Positions 49,620 to 61,264 of a DNA stretch of 64,000 nucleotides are shown here, piece by piece (position 1 is the stretch's first letter; the number at the start of each line of letters is the position of its first letter). Source of the stretch: Paulownia fortunei (lineage: Eukaryota; Streptophyta; Magnoliopsida; Lamiales; Paulowniaceae); assembly GCA_019321725.1 (NCBI GenBank), contig CM033105.1:14707632-14771631 (forward strand), read 5' to 3'. Below the pieces are notes generated by a model, which had not been told where the DNA came from, ran no database searches, and was given only the letters and a program-made list of their open reading frames with translations. The position numbers and the translations under genes were made by a program.

Positions 49620-50269
49620 CCACCCTCACAACGGACTGCCAGTTTTACCCCTTCCTCTTCTGTCCTCTCGATTGTTCTCTATCTTTATATACAAACTCAA
49701 ATGTCCTGCTAGAATCATCCTTTCGATCTCATCTTTTAAATAATAGTAGTACTCCGTGGTATGGCCATAATTGTTATGGAACCGACAGAAGCTTTCTAGC
49801 TTAGCTCTTCTAGGAGCCTCCGAATATGTTTTGGGCCAACGTAGAGTAGGATATCTCTCCACCGTGACCAACACCTATTCATGAGGCATGATTAAAGGTG
49901 TGTATTTTTCATACCTTAATTGAGGTCCTCCTTTTGTTTCTACTTTAGGCTGATTAATGTGGCTAACATCAACTTTTTTCTCTTCTTTTTTTTGTTATTC
50001 TTTTTCACTTCCCTTTATCCATCTTTGTCTTTTGGGCTTCTTCAACACTAATGTATTTCTCTGCTGGGCCTACAACTCATCAAAAAATTTAGCAGGTTTT
50101 TTGGCCAAGGATCTAAAAAATTCACCATCATGTATTTCTTGAGCCAAGACATTCGACAAGACATCCTGCAAGGCAAATGGGACCTCCAAGTCAGCTATGG
50201 TGATTTTTTTGATGTAACCCCTAAGCCCTTCGTTCTCTTTTGGCTTGAGGTTGAATAAGGTTAAGGTAG
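49620..50269 (-). pseudogene. Tat gag, central and C-terminal part
   Basis: The minus strand reads KTTLTLFNLKPKENEGLRGY, LEVPFALQDVLSN, SLAKKPAKFFDEL and then FCRFHNNYGHTTEYYYYLKDEIERMIL (49626-49874), the gag C-terminal motif of Tat elements (CxFHxxxGHxTxxCxxLK, here with one Cys as Tyr). The 5' side is cut at 50269, where copia leader begins. Confidence 0.85.
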
Positions 50270-50395
50270 TCTTAAAAATTTCTAAAATATGCAAAATCAA
50301 ATTTTACATAATTAACATGAATTTAAATAATTTAAAAACATGTATTCATAAATCCAAAATTCACTAAATAAGCAAAACCGTGGCTCTGATACCAC
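50270..50395 (-). other. Copia leader with primer-binding site, remnant of a second unit
   Basis: This 126-bp stretch matches 58011-58136, the region just inside the copia 5' LTR. It includes the tRNA-Met site (GCTCTGATACCA on +, 50382-50393). It lies on the outer side of the 3' LTR, where target DNA would be expected. It ends abruptly at Tat gag. Confidence 0.85.
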
Positions 50396-52617
50396 TGTTG
50401 AGTTCGCTATAATCGCAGGGGTATACGCAGCGGAAAATTAAAATTTTTATCAAACATAAATTTAACCCATTTGATTCGAAAGCGATTTTAACGATCGCGC
50501 TTATTCAAGTGAATATATAAATAAATATAAAATCGGATTATACCTTTCGTGCACTCCGGTTGTTGTAGGGAATGAAGCAATCAATTGCTTATCCTAGACT
50601 ATCAGAACTCGTAGGGATCCAAGTGTCTCCCCTCTATCAGGTCCACGATACGGAAAGCAACACTAATCAAAAGGATTCGCTAGTATCCTTTTAATTGTTT
50701 ACTAATCTAGAACCGGAGTATATTTTCAAGAACAATAAAGATTGTTTGTTTAAGTTATTGAAACAATAATATGAAGAAAATAACAAGAAACTGATTTTCT
50801 TTTCCTTTCTTTTCTTTTCTTGAAGAGTAAAAATAGAAGATTTAAAACAAAATATTTTTGCTCAAATTTTTTGAATTTAATTATGTAATTTTCATCCCTC
50901 ATATATATAGGGCTGAAAATTTTAATCCTTTTCCAACTCTTGGAAAGTTTTTCTATTTTGAACTACTTCAAAACCTTATCTTGGAAGGATTCCAAATCTT
51001 CCAAGAACTCTTCTTTTTTCTCTCTTGTATTGTATGTGGACTAATTTGAGACTACATTAATCATCAAAATTGTCTACATACACTGTTGATATTAATTTGA
51101 ACTCTTCAAATAATATCAAGATCAATATATATCATATATATATACTATAATTATATTTATACATAAATTAAATCTTAGTGGCCTATTTTATCCTATAAAA
51201 TTGGTCACTATATTTATTTATCTATAAATATGTTAATTAAATAATTCATATTTATTTAATTTATTCTCTTCATACTTTAGTGGGCTTCTTAAGTGATCCA
51301 CATTTATTTTGGGCTTGGATTCAAAAATCCCCAATCAATTCAATTGATTCAATCCCAATTTAATCAATCCAATTGATTAATTTAATTTACTCCATTGGGC
51401 TTCCTAATCAAATTAGGTCCAATTAAATAATCCAATTACTTAATTGAATAATTTAATTTAACTATTAAATTAAATAGAACCCTTAATTAATTAATTGATC
51501 AATATTAATTAATTAATTTCCAACCATTTGATAAAATCTAAAATTAAAAATGTTACTTTCCATAAAGATGTGTGACCCTCTTAGGTTCACTACTAAGCTA
51601 GTAGTGGGTTTGCAACATTTGCAACTTATGAATAACAATTATTCCAATTAATTAATCCAATTAATTAATCCGCTTGGAATCAACTCCTTAATTCCAAGAA
51701 CCACACTATCCATGAAAACACCTAGCAAGTAATCATGGCAAACTAATTTTAGGTGAAATAGCGAGTAAACCTATTTCAGTTGCGAATACCATACACGTAC
51801 GGTCCTTTCAACAGCTAATCTCCTGATTGAATCTAAGGCATGGATTATAAGTCGAAACCTTAAATGATTCAATTGTTGTGATCCATTTCAAGTTCCAATG
51901 ATTCTTGATGAATCACAATTCATTCTGCCTTGGCCAAGGTCTTTGAATCACGAACTATGAAAACACAGGAGATTCCCTTGTTTAAAAAAATAAGTGTCGA
52001 ATTCTATGTTGGCCACTGACAATCCATGCACACCAGTGCAACACCCAACATACCCCCTTTGTGATTATCAAGCAATCAGAAAATATATCAAAGTGCTGCA
52101 GGATGCACACAAGGCTACCATCGTGCCTCAAGTCTGAGGACTAGTCGTGTACTATCGCAACACATAAATTCTTATTTCGACGGGCAAAGCCTCCAATTAA
52201 GAATTTCTTGCGGGCCATATTCGGTGTACTTGTTCCCTAACAAGCACCTACATATATGCACTTACGTCTCTACGCTAATGCCAATGGAATGTGACATCCT
52301 CATCTCACGAGCATGCATTATATGTACGAGTCTTACTGAGCTATTTGATGTCCCATCTCAAAAAACTCTCGACTCGGAACTTATTTAAGACTAAAGCTTT
52401 AGAGGCATGTTCCATGATCGCCATCATATGCGCGACCATGCCCCGTAGCTAAATTTGGTCTAAGGACTTTATCTAATGTGCAGAAATAAAAAATGCAAGA
52501 CATAAGATAAAGAAAATGCCTTTTTATTAGTATGATTTTCAATAAGATTGTCTTTACAAAAGCAAAAGAGTATAATACTCCCAATCTAATTGGGGCGTTG
52601 GGCATCCTACTCTAACA
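50396..52617 (-). repeat. Copia 3' LTR, also flanked by a primer site
   Basis: On + it begins TGTTGAGTTCGC and ends CCTACTCTAACA. A TATA-like CCCTATATATATGAGG (minus) lies at about 50898-50913. To its right is the purine-rich tract (minus, AAGTTGGAGATTG); to its left the primer site and leader. Confidence 0.9.
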
Positions 52618-52635
52618 ATCTCCAACTTGCCCTAG
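52618..52635 (-). other. Copia polypurine tract
   Basis: The minus strand GGGCAAGTTGGAGATTG lies next to the 3' LTR start. Confidence 0.65.
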
Positions 52636-55600
52636 CTCCAATTGCCCATGTATCTAAGGCCCATCTTCTCAAGATTCTGTCGAATATCTTCTGTGCTAAG
52701 GGCTTAGTAAATGGGTATGCTACATTTTCTGCTGAGGTAACTCAATCCACAATGACGTCGCCTCTACCTATGATCTCTCTGATCAAGTGATATCGTCTCA
52801 TTATGTGCTTGGATCTTTGATAAGATCTTGGCTCTTTTGCTTGCGCAATAGCTCCATTATTATCATAGTAAATCGTAACTGGATCAACAATGGATGGAAT
52901 TACATCCAACCCTTGGATGAAATTTCTAATCCAAACATCTTCTTTTGCTGCATCTGATGCAGCAATATATTCAGCTTCGGTGGTAGAGTCTGCAGTCGTC
53001 TCTTGCTTGGAACTCTTCCAACTGACCGCACCACCATTCAAGGTGAATATGTATCCGGACATGGACTTTGAGTCATCTATATAAGACTGAAAACTAGAGT
53101 CTGTATATCCCTCCAGTTTTAGTTCTCCATTGTCGTATATCAGAAAGATATCCTTAGTCCTTCTCAAGTAGTTGAGGATTATCTTAACGACTTTCCAGTG
53201 TTCTTCTCCTGGATTGGACTGATATCTGCTCGTGACACTCAGAGCATGTGCTATATCAGGCCTTATACATAACATTGCATACATTATGCTCCCTATTATA
53301 GAAGCATAAGGTATGCGAGCCATCTTTTCTCTCTCTTCAGGTGTCTTAGAGAGTGAAGCCCCATGACTCATAGGCAGAAATCCTCTCTTGGATTTCTCCA
53401 TGCTAAACCTTTTTAGCACTTTGTCTATGTACATGGATTGGGATAGTCCGATCATCCTTCTGGATCTATCTCTATAGATCTTTATCCCTAGGATAAAAGA
53501 TGCATCTCCCAAGTCCTTCATGGAAAACTGATTAGATAACCAAGTCCTCGTTGACTGCAATATCCCTACATCATTCCCAATTAGTAGGATGTCATCAACA
53601 TAGAGCACAATAAATGTAACTACACTCCCACTAACCTTCTTGTAGACACATGGTTCATCCGGGTTCTTATGAAAGTCAAACATTTTGATCGTTTCATCAA
53701 ACCGGATGTTCCAACTCCTCGAAGCTTGTTTGAGTCCATAAATGGATCTCTGGGGCTTGCAAACCTTTTGCTTGCTCCCGCTGGATATGAAGCCTTCTGG
53801 CTGCTTCATATAGATCTCTTCCTTAATGTTTCAATTAAGGAAAGCGGTCTTCACATCCATTTGCCATATCTCATAGTCATAATATGCAGATATGGCTAAC
53901 AGTATCCGTATGGATTTAAGCATCGCTACTGGTGAAAAAGTTTCCTCATAATTAATTCCTTGCTTCTGAGTATAACCTTTTGCTACCAATCATGCCTTAT
54001 AGGTTGCTACCTCTCCATCTACTCCAAGCTTCCGCTTGTAGACCCATTTGCAGCCAATGGGAACAATTCCTTGTGGTGGGTCCACCAAAGTCCATACCTT
54101 GTTGGAGTACATAGAGTCCATTTCGGACTGCATAGCTTCTTGCCACTTCTTTGAGTCGATTTCAGACATCGCCTCTCCATAGCTTCTTGGATCATTATCC
54201 AAGGGGAGTCCCTCTTCTTTGTTCTCTAACAACAAGTTATACCTCTTAGGTACCCTTGAGACCCTTTTGGATCTTCGAAGAGATTGTGCCTTAGAGGGTC
54301 CAACATCAGCTGGTGTACCATTTACTGCGTCAGTTAGGGTGTTATGTGGTTCTTGAACCTCTTCAAGTTCTACGACATTGTCACTTTCATCTGAAAGAAA
54401 TTATTTTTCAAGGAAGGTAGCATTCCTCGAAACAAACACCCTTTGTTCCGTGGCATCATAGAAATAGTATCTAATAGACTCTTTTGGATACCCCACAAAC
54501 TTGCATAAGTTGGATCTCATATCCAACTTATCTCCCACTAGCTGCTTCACATAAGCAGCACACCCCCATACTCTAAGGTATTTATAGGAAGGTGTCTTTC
54601 CATACCATATCTCATATGGTGTTTTGGGGACGGCTTTAGATGGCACCCTGTTTAATAGGTATGCCGCTGTTTCTAAGGCATAGCCCCAGAATGAAAGAGG
54701 TAATTAAATGAATCTCATCATAGATCTAACCATGTCCAACAAGGTTCGATTCCTGCATTCCGCAACTCCGTTGAGTTAGGGAGTAGCAGGAGGAGTCCAC
54801 TGTGAGAGAATTCCATTCTCTTTTAGATAATCTAAAAATTATGTGCTTAAGTATTCACCTCCTCGATCAGATTGAAGAGTTTTTATACTTAATCTAGTTT
54901 GTTTCTCTACTTCAGTTCTGAATTCTTTGAACTTTTCAAATACTTCAGACTTGTACCTTAAAAGGTACACATAACCATAACTAGAGAAGTCATCGGTAAA
55001 GGTTAAGAAGTAGTTATAGTTCCCACGGGCACTAACATTTAGTGGCCCACATATATCTGTATGGATCAAATCCAATAGATGCTTGGCTCGCTCCACTTGT
55101 CCAACAAATGGAGATTTGGTCATCTTTCCTTTGAGGCAGGATTCACAAGTTGGTAGTTCTTGCTCTCTCGTTAGATCAAGCAATTGTGCCAATTTGTTAA
55201 TTCTTTTCTCAGAATATATGTCCTAATCTTGCGTGCCACAGGCTCATTGAACTATGATTATCTAATTTTCTTTTATGTTGTTGAATTGTGAAAATGGGGT
55301 TATGGGGAGTAATAGTATATAAACAATTCACGTCAAAGAACCAGAATATATAAAATCAGAACGTTTGAAAATGGAACAATTTCCATTCTCAATGGTAAAT
55401 CTAAAACCTTCTCTATCCAAAACTGGAATAGAGATATAAGTTCTTAATAATATCCGGAACAAAAAGACAATTATTTAAAACTATTACATAACCATTCTCT
55501 AAAGCCTGATTAACGGTCCCTATAGCTAATGCAGCAACTCTTGCTCTATTTCCCATCCTAAGGACCGTTTCTCCTCCATCCAGCGTCCTACTTCTTGCCA

Positions 55601-56516
55601 TCATCTGCAAATCATTGCAAATATGTGAGCCATAACCGATATCTAATACCCAAGAAGTATTGTTAACCGACAAGTTAACTTCAACAAAATATATACCTGA
55701 ACTCTTCAGGCTTGCAAGATACTCTTTGCAATTCCTCTTCCAGTGCCCTGGTTTGCCGCAGTAATAGCACTTGTCATTGGCTTGAGAAGAAACCTTTTTG
55801 ACACCGCCCTTAGCTTTCAGCTTGTTGGGTTTAAAGGAACCCTTTCCTTTCTTCTTTCCTTTCTTGGGCTTTTTAGCCTTTGATCCGGAAGAAGATCCAA
55901 CAAGCAGAACTGGCTTGTCCTTTTTCATGGTGGACTCAGCCGTCTTTAACATGTTCACAAGCTCAGCGAGACTAGTCTCCATGTTGTGCATGTTAAAGTT
56001 GACAACAAAGGTGTTAAATGATGGAGGCAGAGACTGCAGCAGAAGGTCCGTATAGAGTTCGTTCTCCATAACGACTCCAAGGGACGCCAGTCTTTCAATA
56101 AGGGCTATCATCTTTAATCCATGATTATGGACTGAAGAGCCCTCAGTCATACGACATCTAAAAAGCTCTTTTGAGATCTGATATCTCGTCTGCCGAGTTC
56201 TTTCACTATATAACCTCTTGTAGGTGAATGAGGATCCCATAGGCAGTATCTTGATCCTCTTTCTGCCTTTGCAGCTCATTTGACATCGATGCCAGCATGT
56301 AGCATCGAGCCTGTAGATTGTCATCAACATGACGTAAATAACCTGCATAATCCTCTGAAGTAATATCCTCCAGTGGTACCGAGGAGGCGCAATGTCGAGG
56401 ACATATGTCATCTTCTCTGACTGAAGAACTATCTTCAGGTTTCTTAGCCAATCGACAAAATTAGGTCCAGTTAATTTATTTTGTTCAAGGATTGTTGCAA
56501 GTGGATTCTTTGCCAT
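52627..56516 (-). pseudogene. Copia gag-pol, broken
   Basis: Start is ATG 56516 (MAKNPLATILEQNKLTG). Gag includes YQISKELFRCRMTEGSSVH and a CCHC knuckle (CYYCGKPGHWKRNC). A frame change and a compensating one leave about 56 codons (56280-56430) out of frame. Protease has WVLDIGYGSHIC, with D-I-G in place of D-S/T-G. Integrase (54839-55250): SLWHARLGHI, CESCLKGKMTKSPF, HTDICGPL, SDRGGEY; a frameshift lies near 55200. RT (52742-54235): [41 protein letters not shown]. RNase H: ADSTTEAEYIAASDAAKE and KHIMRRYHL. Stops at about 53986, 53830 and 52742 interrupt RT/RH; at least two fit C-to-T decay. The product type is a TNT1-like polyprotein; lineage is not fixed. Confidence 0.9.
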
Positions 56517-58124
56517 TTTAGTAGAATAATCTACAAAATATGCACGAAGCAAAAAATGAGTAAACTATGGGAAAAACATATTCATTTAATATAAGGTCTT
56601 TAATACTAAATGTCTCCCACTATTTTCTTCGAATTCCATCACCCCTAATGGAATTTTGGGAAATCAAATTTCCTAGTGAGCTTGAGGTTCAATGGAAATA
56701 TTTCACACCCCATTTTATGAGCCCATGAAATATTTTTATCGGTAGTCAACTCTTTGACGATTGTATCACTATACAACCCTCAAGTTTGTTTTGCCTCACC
56801 TCTTCTCATATACCCCAATTTTATGAGCCCATATGGTACTAAGTGTCAAACAATACTCATCAAACTTTCGTGTAGATAGAGCATCAAGTTGTCCCACGAC
56901 TCATGGTCAACATAATGACGATTCCATCCCACGAGCATCTCTATGCTTGGTAGAGATCACAGCTTTCAAACACAAGACCACCCCACGACTCATGGTCAGT
57001 GATCAAGTGCGGTAGCGGTCGTCATGTCTCTATCTTTCATGGTAGGCATGGAACGATAGGTCCTACCTAACTTGTCCATTTTTGTTTGAAATCGAATTTT
57101 CAAAAAATTCTTTTACTTAATTTTAATAAATTAAGTGGGGTTTAATTTTATCCAAGAACTCATCATAATTCAAATTATGTTGGTTATTTAATGCATGACA
57201 TCATAATATCATTCCACAAGCATAAAAGCATTAAAATAATCCTAAGCATGCATCTAATATATACTTAAATAAATGAATGATCATGAACCAGTCCTATGCG
57301 GTCCATTTGAGCAAAAAATGGACCTAAGGTCAGTATAAGGGTAATAAAATGGAATAGAACCTATTCTATTACATAATTGTATCCCATACAATCATGGGAC
57401 TTCTTTTTTATTCTCCTTCATCTTCCAAAGAAAAAGAAAAACCTTACCATCTTTTCTATCTTTACAGAAAATAAAATAACTTACATAAATGAAATAAGAG
57501 GCTCACAGGCTCCATTTTAAAACCCAAAAATATTAAATAAAACCAATCACATTAGTCCAATTGCTCATGATCATCCCATACATGCTCATAATTAACATCA
57601 TATGTAATTATCAAAATATGTAAATTTATCAAATTGTTAAACGCAATTTTTCTTTTAACTTGGTATAATTTTTAATTGCTTGAAAAATAATTTTTCTTTG
57701 AAAAACAATTTTTCAGAAATAATTAAAATTAACATTTAATTTTAATATTCCAGAAAATAAAAAAAATAAATAAAAAAAATGGACCCGGAACGACACTACG
57801 AGCAGCACCACTGCTGCCGTCGGGTGCGCATCGGGTGCCCGCGCCTAGCGCCCACTGTAGGGTGCCGGCGCCCAGCGCCGCGCAGGTGACGGCGACGCGG
57901 CACCCGCTGCCGGTGCCTGCTTGCGCAGCCATCGGGTGTCTGACAACCGACGACGGCGAATTTTTTTTTTTCATATTTAAACAATTTAAATAAGCAATTA
58001 AAATTATTCCAATTAAAAATTTCTAAAATATGGAAAATCAATTTTTACATAATTAACATGAATTTAAACAATTTAAAAACATGTATTCATAAATTCAAAA
58101 TTCACTAAATAAGAGAAACCGTTG
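56517..58124 (-). other. Copia 5' leader with a GC-rich island
   Basis: This 1.6-kb non-coding stretch lies between the primer site and gag. It is AT-rich except for 57781-57960, which is strikingly GC-rich with repeated GGTGCC/GGCGCC and CGGGTG words. No protein of known family is encoded there. Two poly-T or A/T-rich runs border the island. Confidence 0.75.
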
Positions 58125-58136
58125 CTCTGATACCAC
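58125..58136 (-). other. Copia primer-binding site
   Basis: On + GCTCTGATACCA, reverse complement of the tRNA-Met-type site TGGTATCAGAGC, one base from the LTR. Confidence 0.88.
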
Positions 58137-60358
58137 TGTTGGGTTCGCTATAATCGCAGGGGTATACGCAGCGGAAAATTAAAATTTTTATCAAACATAA
58201 ATTTAACCCATTTGATTCGAAAGCGATTTTAACGATCGCGCTTATTCAAGTGAATATATAAATAAATATAAAATCGGATTATACCTTTCGTGCACTCTGG
58301 TTGTTGTAGGGAATGAAGCAATCAATTGCTTATCCTGGACTATCAGAACTCGCAGGGATCCAAGTGTCTCCCCTCTATCAGGTCCACGATACGGAAAGCA
58401 ACACCAATCAAAAGGATTCGCTAGTATCCTTTTAATTGTTTACAAATCTAGATCGGAGTATATTTTCAAGAACAATAAAGATTGATTCTTTAAGTTATTG
58501 AAACAATAATATGAAAAAAATAACAAGAAACTGATTTTCTTTTCTTTCTTTTCTTTTCTTGAAGAGTAAAAATAGAAGACTTTAAACAAAATATTTTTGC
58601 TCAAATTTTTGAATTTAATTATGTAATTTTCATCCCTCATATATATAGGGCTGAAAATTTTAATCCTTTTCCAACTCTTGGAAAGTTTTTCTATTTTGAA
58701 CTACTTCAAAACCTTATCATGGAAGGATTCCAAATCTTCCAAGAACTCTTCTTTTTTCACTCTTCTATTGTATGTGGACTAATTTGAGACTACATTAATC
58801 ATCAAAATTGTCTACATACATTGTTGATATTAATTTGAACTCTTCAAATAATATCAAGATAGATATATATCATATATATATACTATAATTATATTTATAC
58901 ATAAATTAAATCTTAGTGGCCTATTTTATCCTATAAAATTGGTCACTATATTTATTTATCTATAAATATGTTAATTAAATAATTCATATTTATTTAATTT
59001 ATTCTCTTCATACTTTAGTGGGCTTCTTAAGTGATCCACATTTATTTTGGACTTGGATTAAAAAATCCCCAAATCAATTCAATTGATTCAATCCCAATTT
59101 AATCAATCCAATTGATTAATTTAATTTACTCCAATTGGGCTTCCTAATCAAATTAGGTCCAATTAAATAATCCAATTACTTAATTGAATAATTTAATTTA
59201 ACTATTAAATTAAATAGAACCCTTAATTAATTAATTGATCAATATTAATTAATTAATTTCCAACCATTTGATAAAATCTAAAATTAAAAATGTTACTTTC
59301 CATAAAGATGTGTGACCCTCTTAGGTTCACTACTAAGCTAGTAGTGGGTTTGCAACATTTGCAACTTATGAATAACAATTATTTTAATTAATTAATCCAA
59401 TTAATTAATCCGCTTGGAATCAACTCCTTAATTCCAAGAACCTCACTATCCATGAAAACACCTAGCAAGTAATCATGGCAAACTAATCTTAGGTGAAATA
59501 GCGAGTAAACCTATTTCAGTTGCGAGTACCATACACGTACGGTCCTTTCGACAGCTAATCTCCTGATTGAATCTAAGGCATGGATTATAAGTCGAAACCC
59601 TAAATGATTCAATTGTTGTGATCCCATTTCAAGTTCCAATGATTCTTGATGAATCACAATTCATTCTGCCTTGGCCAAGGTCTTTGAATCACGAACTATG
59701 AAAATACAGGAGATTCCTTATTTAAAAAACAAGTGTCGAATTCTATGTTGGCCACTGACAAACCTCCATGCACACCAGTGCAACACCCAACATACCCCCT
59801 TTGTGATTGTCAAGCAATCAGAAGATATATCAAAGTGCTGCAGGATGCACACAAGGCTACCATCGTGCCTCAAGTCTGAGGACTAGTCGTGTACTATCCC
59901 AACACATAAATTCTTATTTCGATGGGCAAAGCCTCCAATTAAGAATTTCTTGTGGGCCATATTCGGTGTACTTGTTCCCTAACAAGCACCTATATATATG
60001 CACTTACGTCTCTACGCTAATGCCAATGGAATGTGACATCCTCATCTCACGAGCATGCATTATATGTACGAGTCTTACTGAGCTATTTGATGTCCCATCT
60101 CAAAAAACTCTCGACTCAGAACTTATTTAAGACCAAAACCTTAGAGGCATGTTCCATGATCGCCATCATATGCGCGACCATGCCCCGTAGCTAAATTTGG
60201 TCTAAGGACTTTATCTAATGTGTAGAAATAAAAAATGCAAGACATAAGATAAAGAAAATGCCTTTTATTAATATGATTTTCAATAAGATTGTCTTTACAA
60301 AAGCAAAAGAGTATAATACACCCAATCTAATTGGGGCGTTGGGCATCCTACTCTAATA
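58137..60358 (-). repeat. Copia 5' LTR
   Basis: On + it begins TGTTGGGTTCGC and ends CCTACTCTAATA. It is nearly identical to 50396-52617. The TATA-like element is at about 58636-58650 (minus direction). Confidence 0.9.
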
Positions 60359-60880
60359 GTTCATACACCATAACATCCTCTGAGAAAGGGATTTCTTTTC
60401 TCTACACCATCGTTTTTCCTGATATCTTTGGTTTTATGTCTCTTAACTCCTAAGGAGAGGTTATCCACTTTTTGTGCATATCTGGATTATCATCTACTTT
60501 AGCTTTTCAAGTATTCTTTCCCAAAATTACCGAGGTATAACTTTTTTCATGTACATCTTCCATGCGTATGGATTTATTCCTTCTTTTGTTTGCCACACCT
60601 CTCTCCTATAGCTGAGGAGGAGATTATGCAACCTCATTCTATTTTAACACAATGTTAATAGCAACATCAATCATACTTTGTAGTTGCTCTAAGGTGAGTG
60701 TGATGGGCGTCCTTGAGCCCAAGCCCCCTTCATCTATTCCTCTCTGAAACGGTGGTGGATGGGAAATAGTAGTTAGTGTTGTTCTTCCCTATCCATGATT
60801 TCCATATTAGGATCTCTCTTCCCTTCAGGACATCCCTCCATCTCTTCCTTCAAATTTCTAGGTATCTTCTTGTTTGCCAT
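60359..60880 (-). pseudogene. Tat gag N-terminus of the first unit
   Basis: ATG at 60880 begins MANKKIPRNLKEEMEGCPEG, parallel to 32596. Frameshifts and stops follow. The last readable piece before the copia LTR is PFSEDVMVYE-like text in the frame that matches FLNEVMADEL of the other copy. Confidence 0.7.
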
Positions 60881-61012
60881 TAAAGCTTAAACAACAAAAT
60901 TTCACAAAATTCAGATAATCCAATAAATCCTTAATAAAAATCCCATAAATTCCTAGAAAACCACTAGGAAATTCAAAATAAATAATTGAAACTCACGCCT
61001 TAACTCAAAAAT

Positions 61013-61264
61013 TTCTCACAGATGACGCCACTTGATGATGCCAATAATTTCAACAATCAAGAACTTTGGATTGAGCAATTTAATTTTGAATCACACGAAC
61101 CACGTACCAAATTAACCTGCAAAATGCAGGGGACTGCCCAACAAAAACACTCTGACACTCAAGTCAGTAAAAATAACAAGAGCCTCAATCACTCAATCAA
61201 TATTTATATACTAAGTGTGCATAAATAATAAATCATATCTTTAACCTCCTTTTATAATAGTTTA
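61013..61264 (-). repeat. Tat 5' LTR end and primer site, cut by solo LTR 4
   Basis: 61033-61264 matches the first 230 bp of the LTR at 32751 (TGATGATGCC start, CAAGTCAGTAAAAATAACAA within). 61013-61032 is the primer site. The LTR is interrupted at 61265; the rest would lie beyond the window. Confidence 0.78.

Larger units (their letters stand above)
50396..60358 (-). mobile_element. Ty1/copia retrotransposon, nested in Tat gag
   Basis: Two 2.2-kb LTRs (50396-52617 and 58137-60358) flank gag, protease, integrase, RT and RNase H in copia order (integrase before RT) on the minus strand. The LTRs are nearly identical by eye, so this is the youngest LTR pair in the window. Right of the element is Tat gag N-terminus (60359 on). 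Left is a copy of its own leader, then Tat gag. No target duplication can be found because of that rearrangement. Confidence 0.9.
31963..61264 (-). mobile_element. Ty3 Tat-type retrotransposon with truncated second unit, heavily nested
   Basis: Read on the minus strand: 5' LTR start side (61033-61264, interrupted by solo LTR 4 and running off the window), primer site, gag start (60880), copia insertion, gag end (50269), protease, RT, RNase H, integrase (split by the small chromovirus), 52-bp array, antisense gene (split by solo LTR 3), polypurine tract, LTR 32751-33454. After that LTR a new primer site and gag start follow (to 31963). The coding order and the PR, RT and RH motifs match the Tat lineage (Retand/Ogre group). 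About 100 codons of gag are missing at the copia junction. Confidence 0.82.

Noticed and set aside
53669..56055. Plus-strand frames at 53669-53899 and 55798-56055
   Set aside because: Shadows of copia gag-pol, which is clear on the minus strand.
57729..58041. Two 81-codon frames over the GC-rich island
   Set aside because: Open only because GC-rich sequence has few stops; no known motif and partly overlapping frames.
60359..61264. Second LINE 5' end, because it resembles 32090-33000
   Set aside because: The shared part holds a Tat-type primer site, LTR end and gag start; LINE text begins only at 31962 in the other copy.
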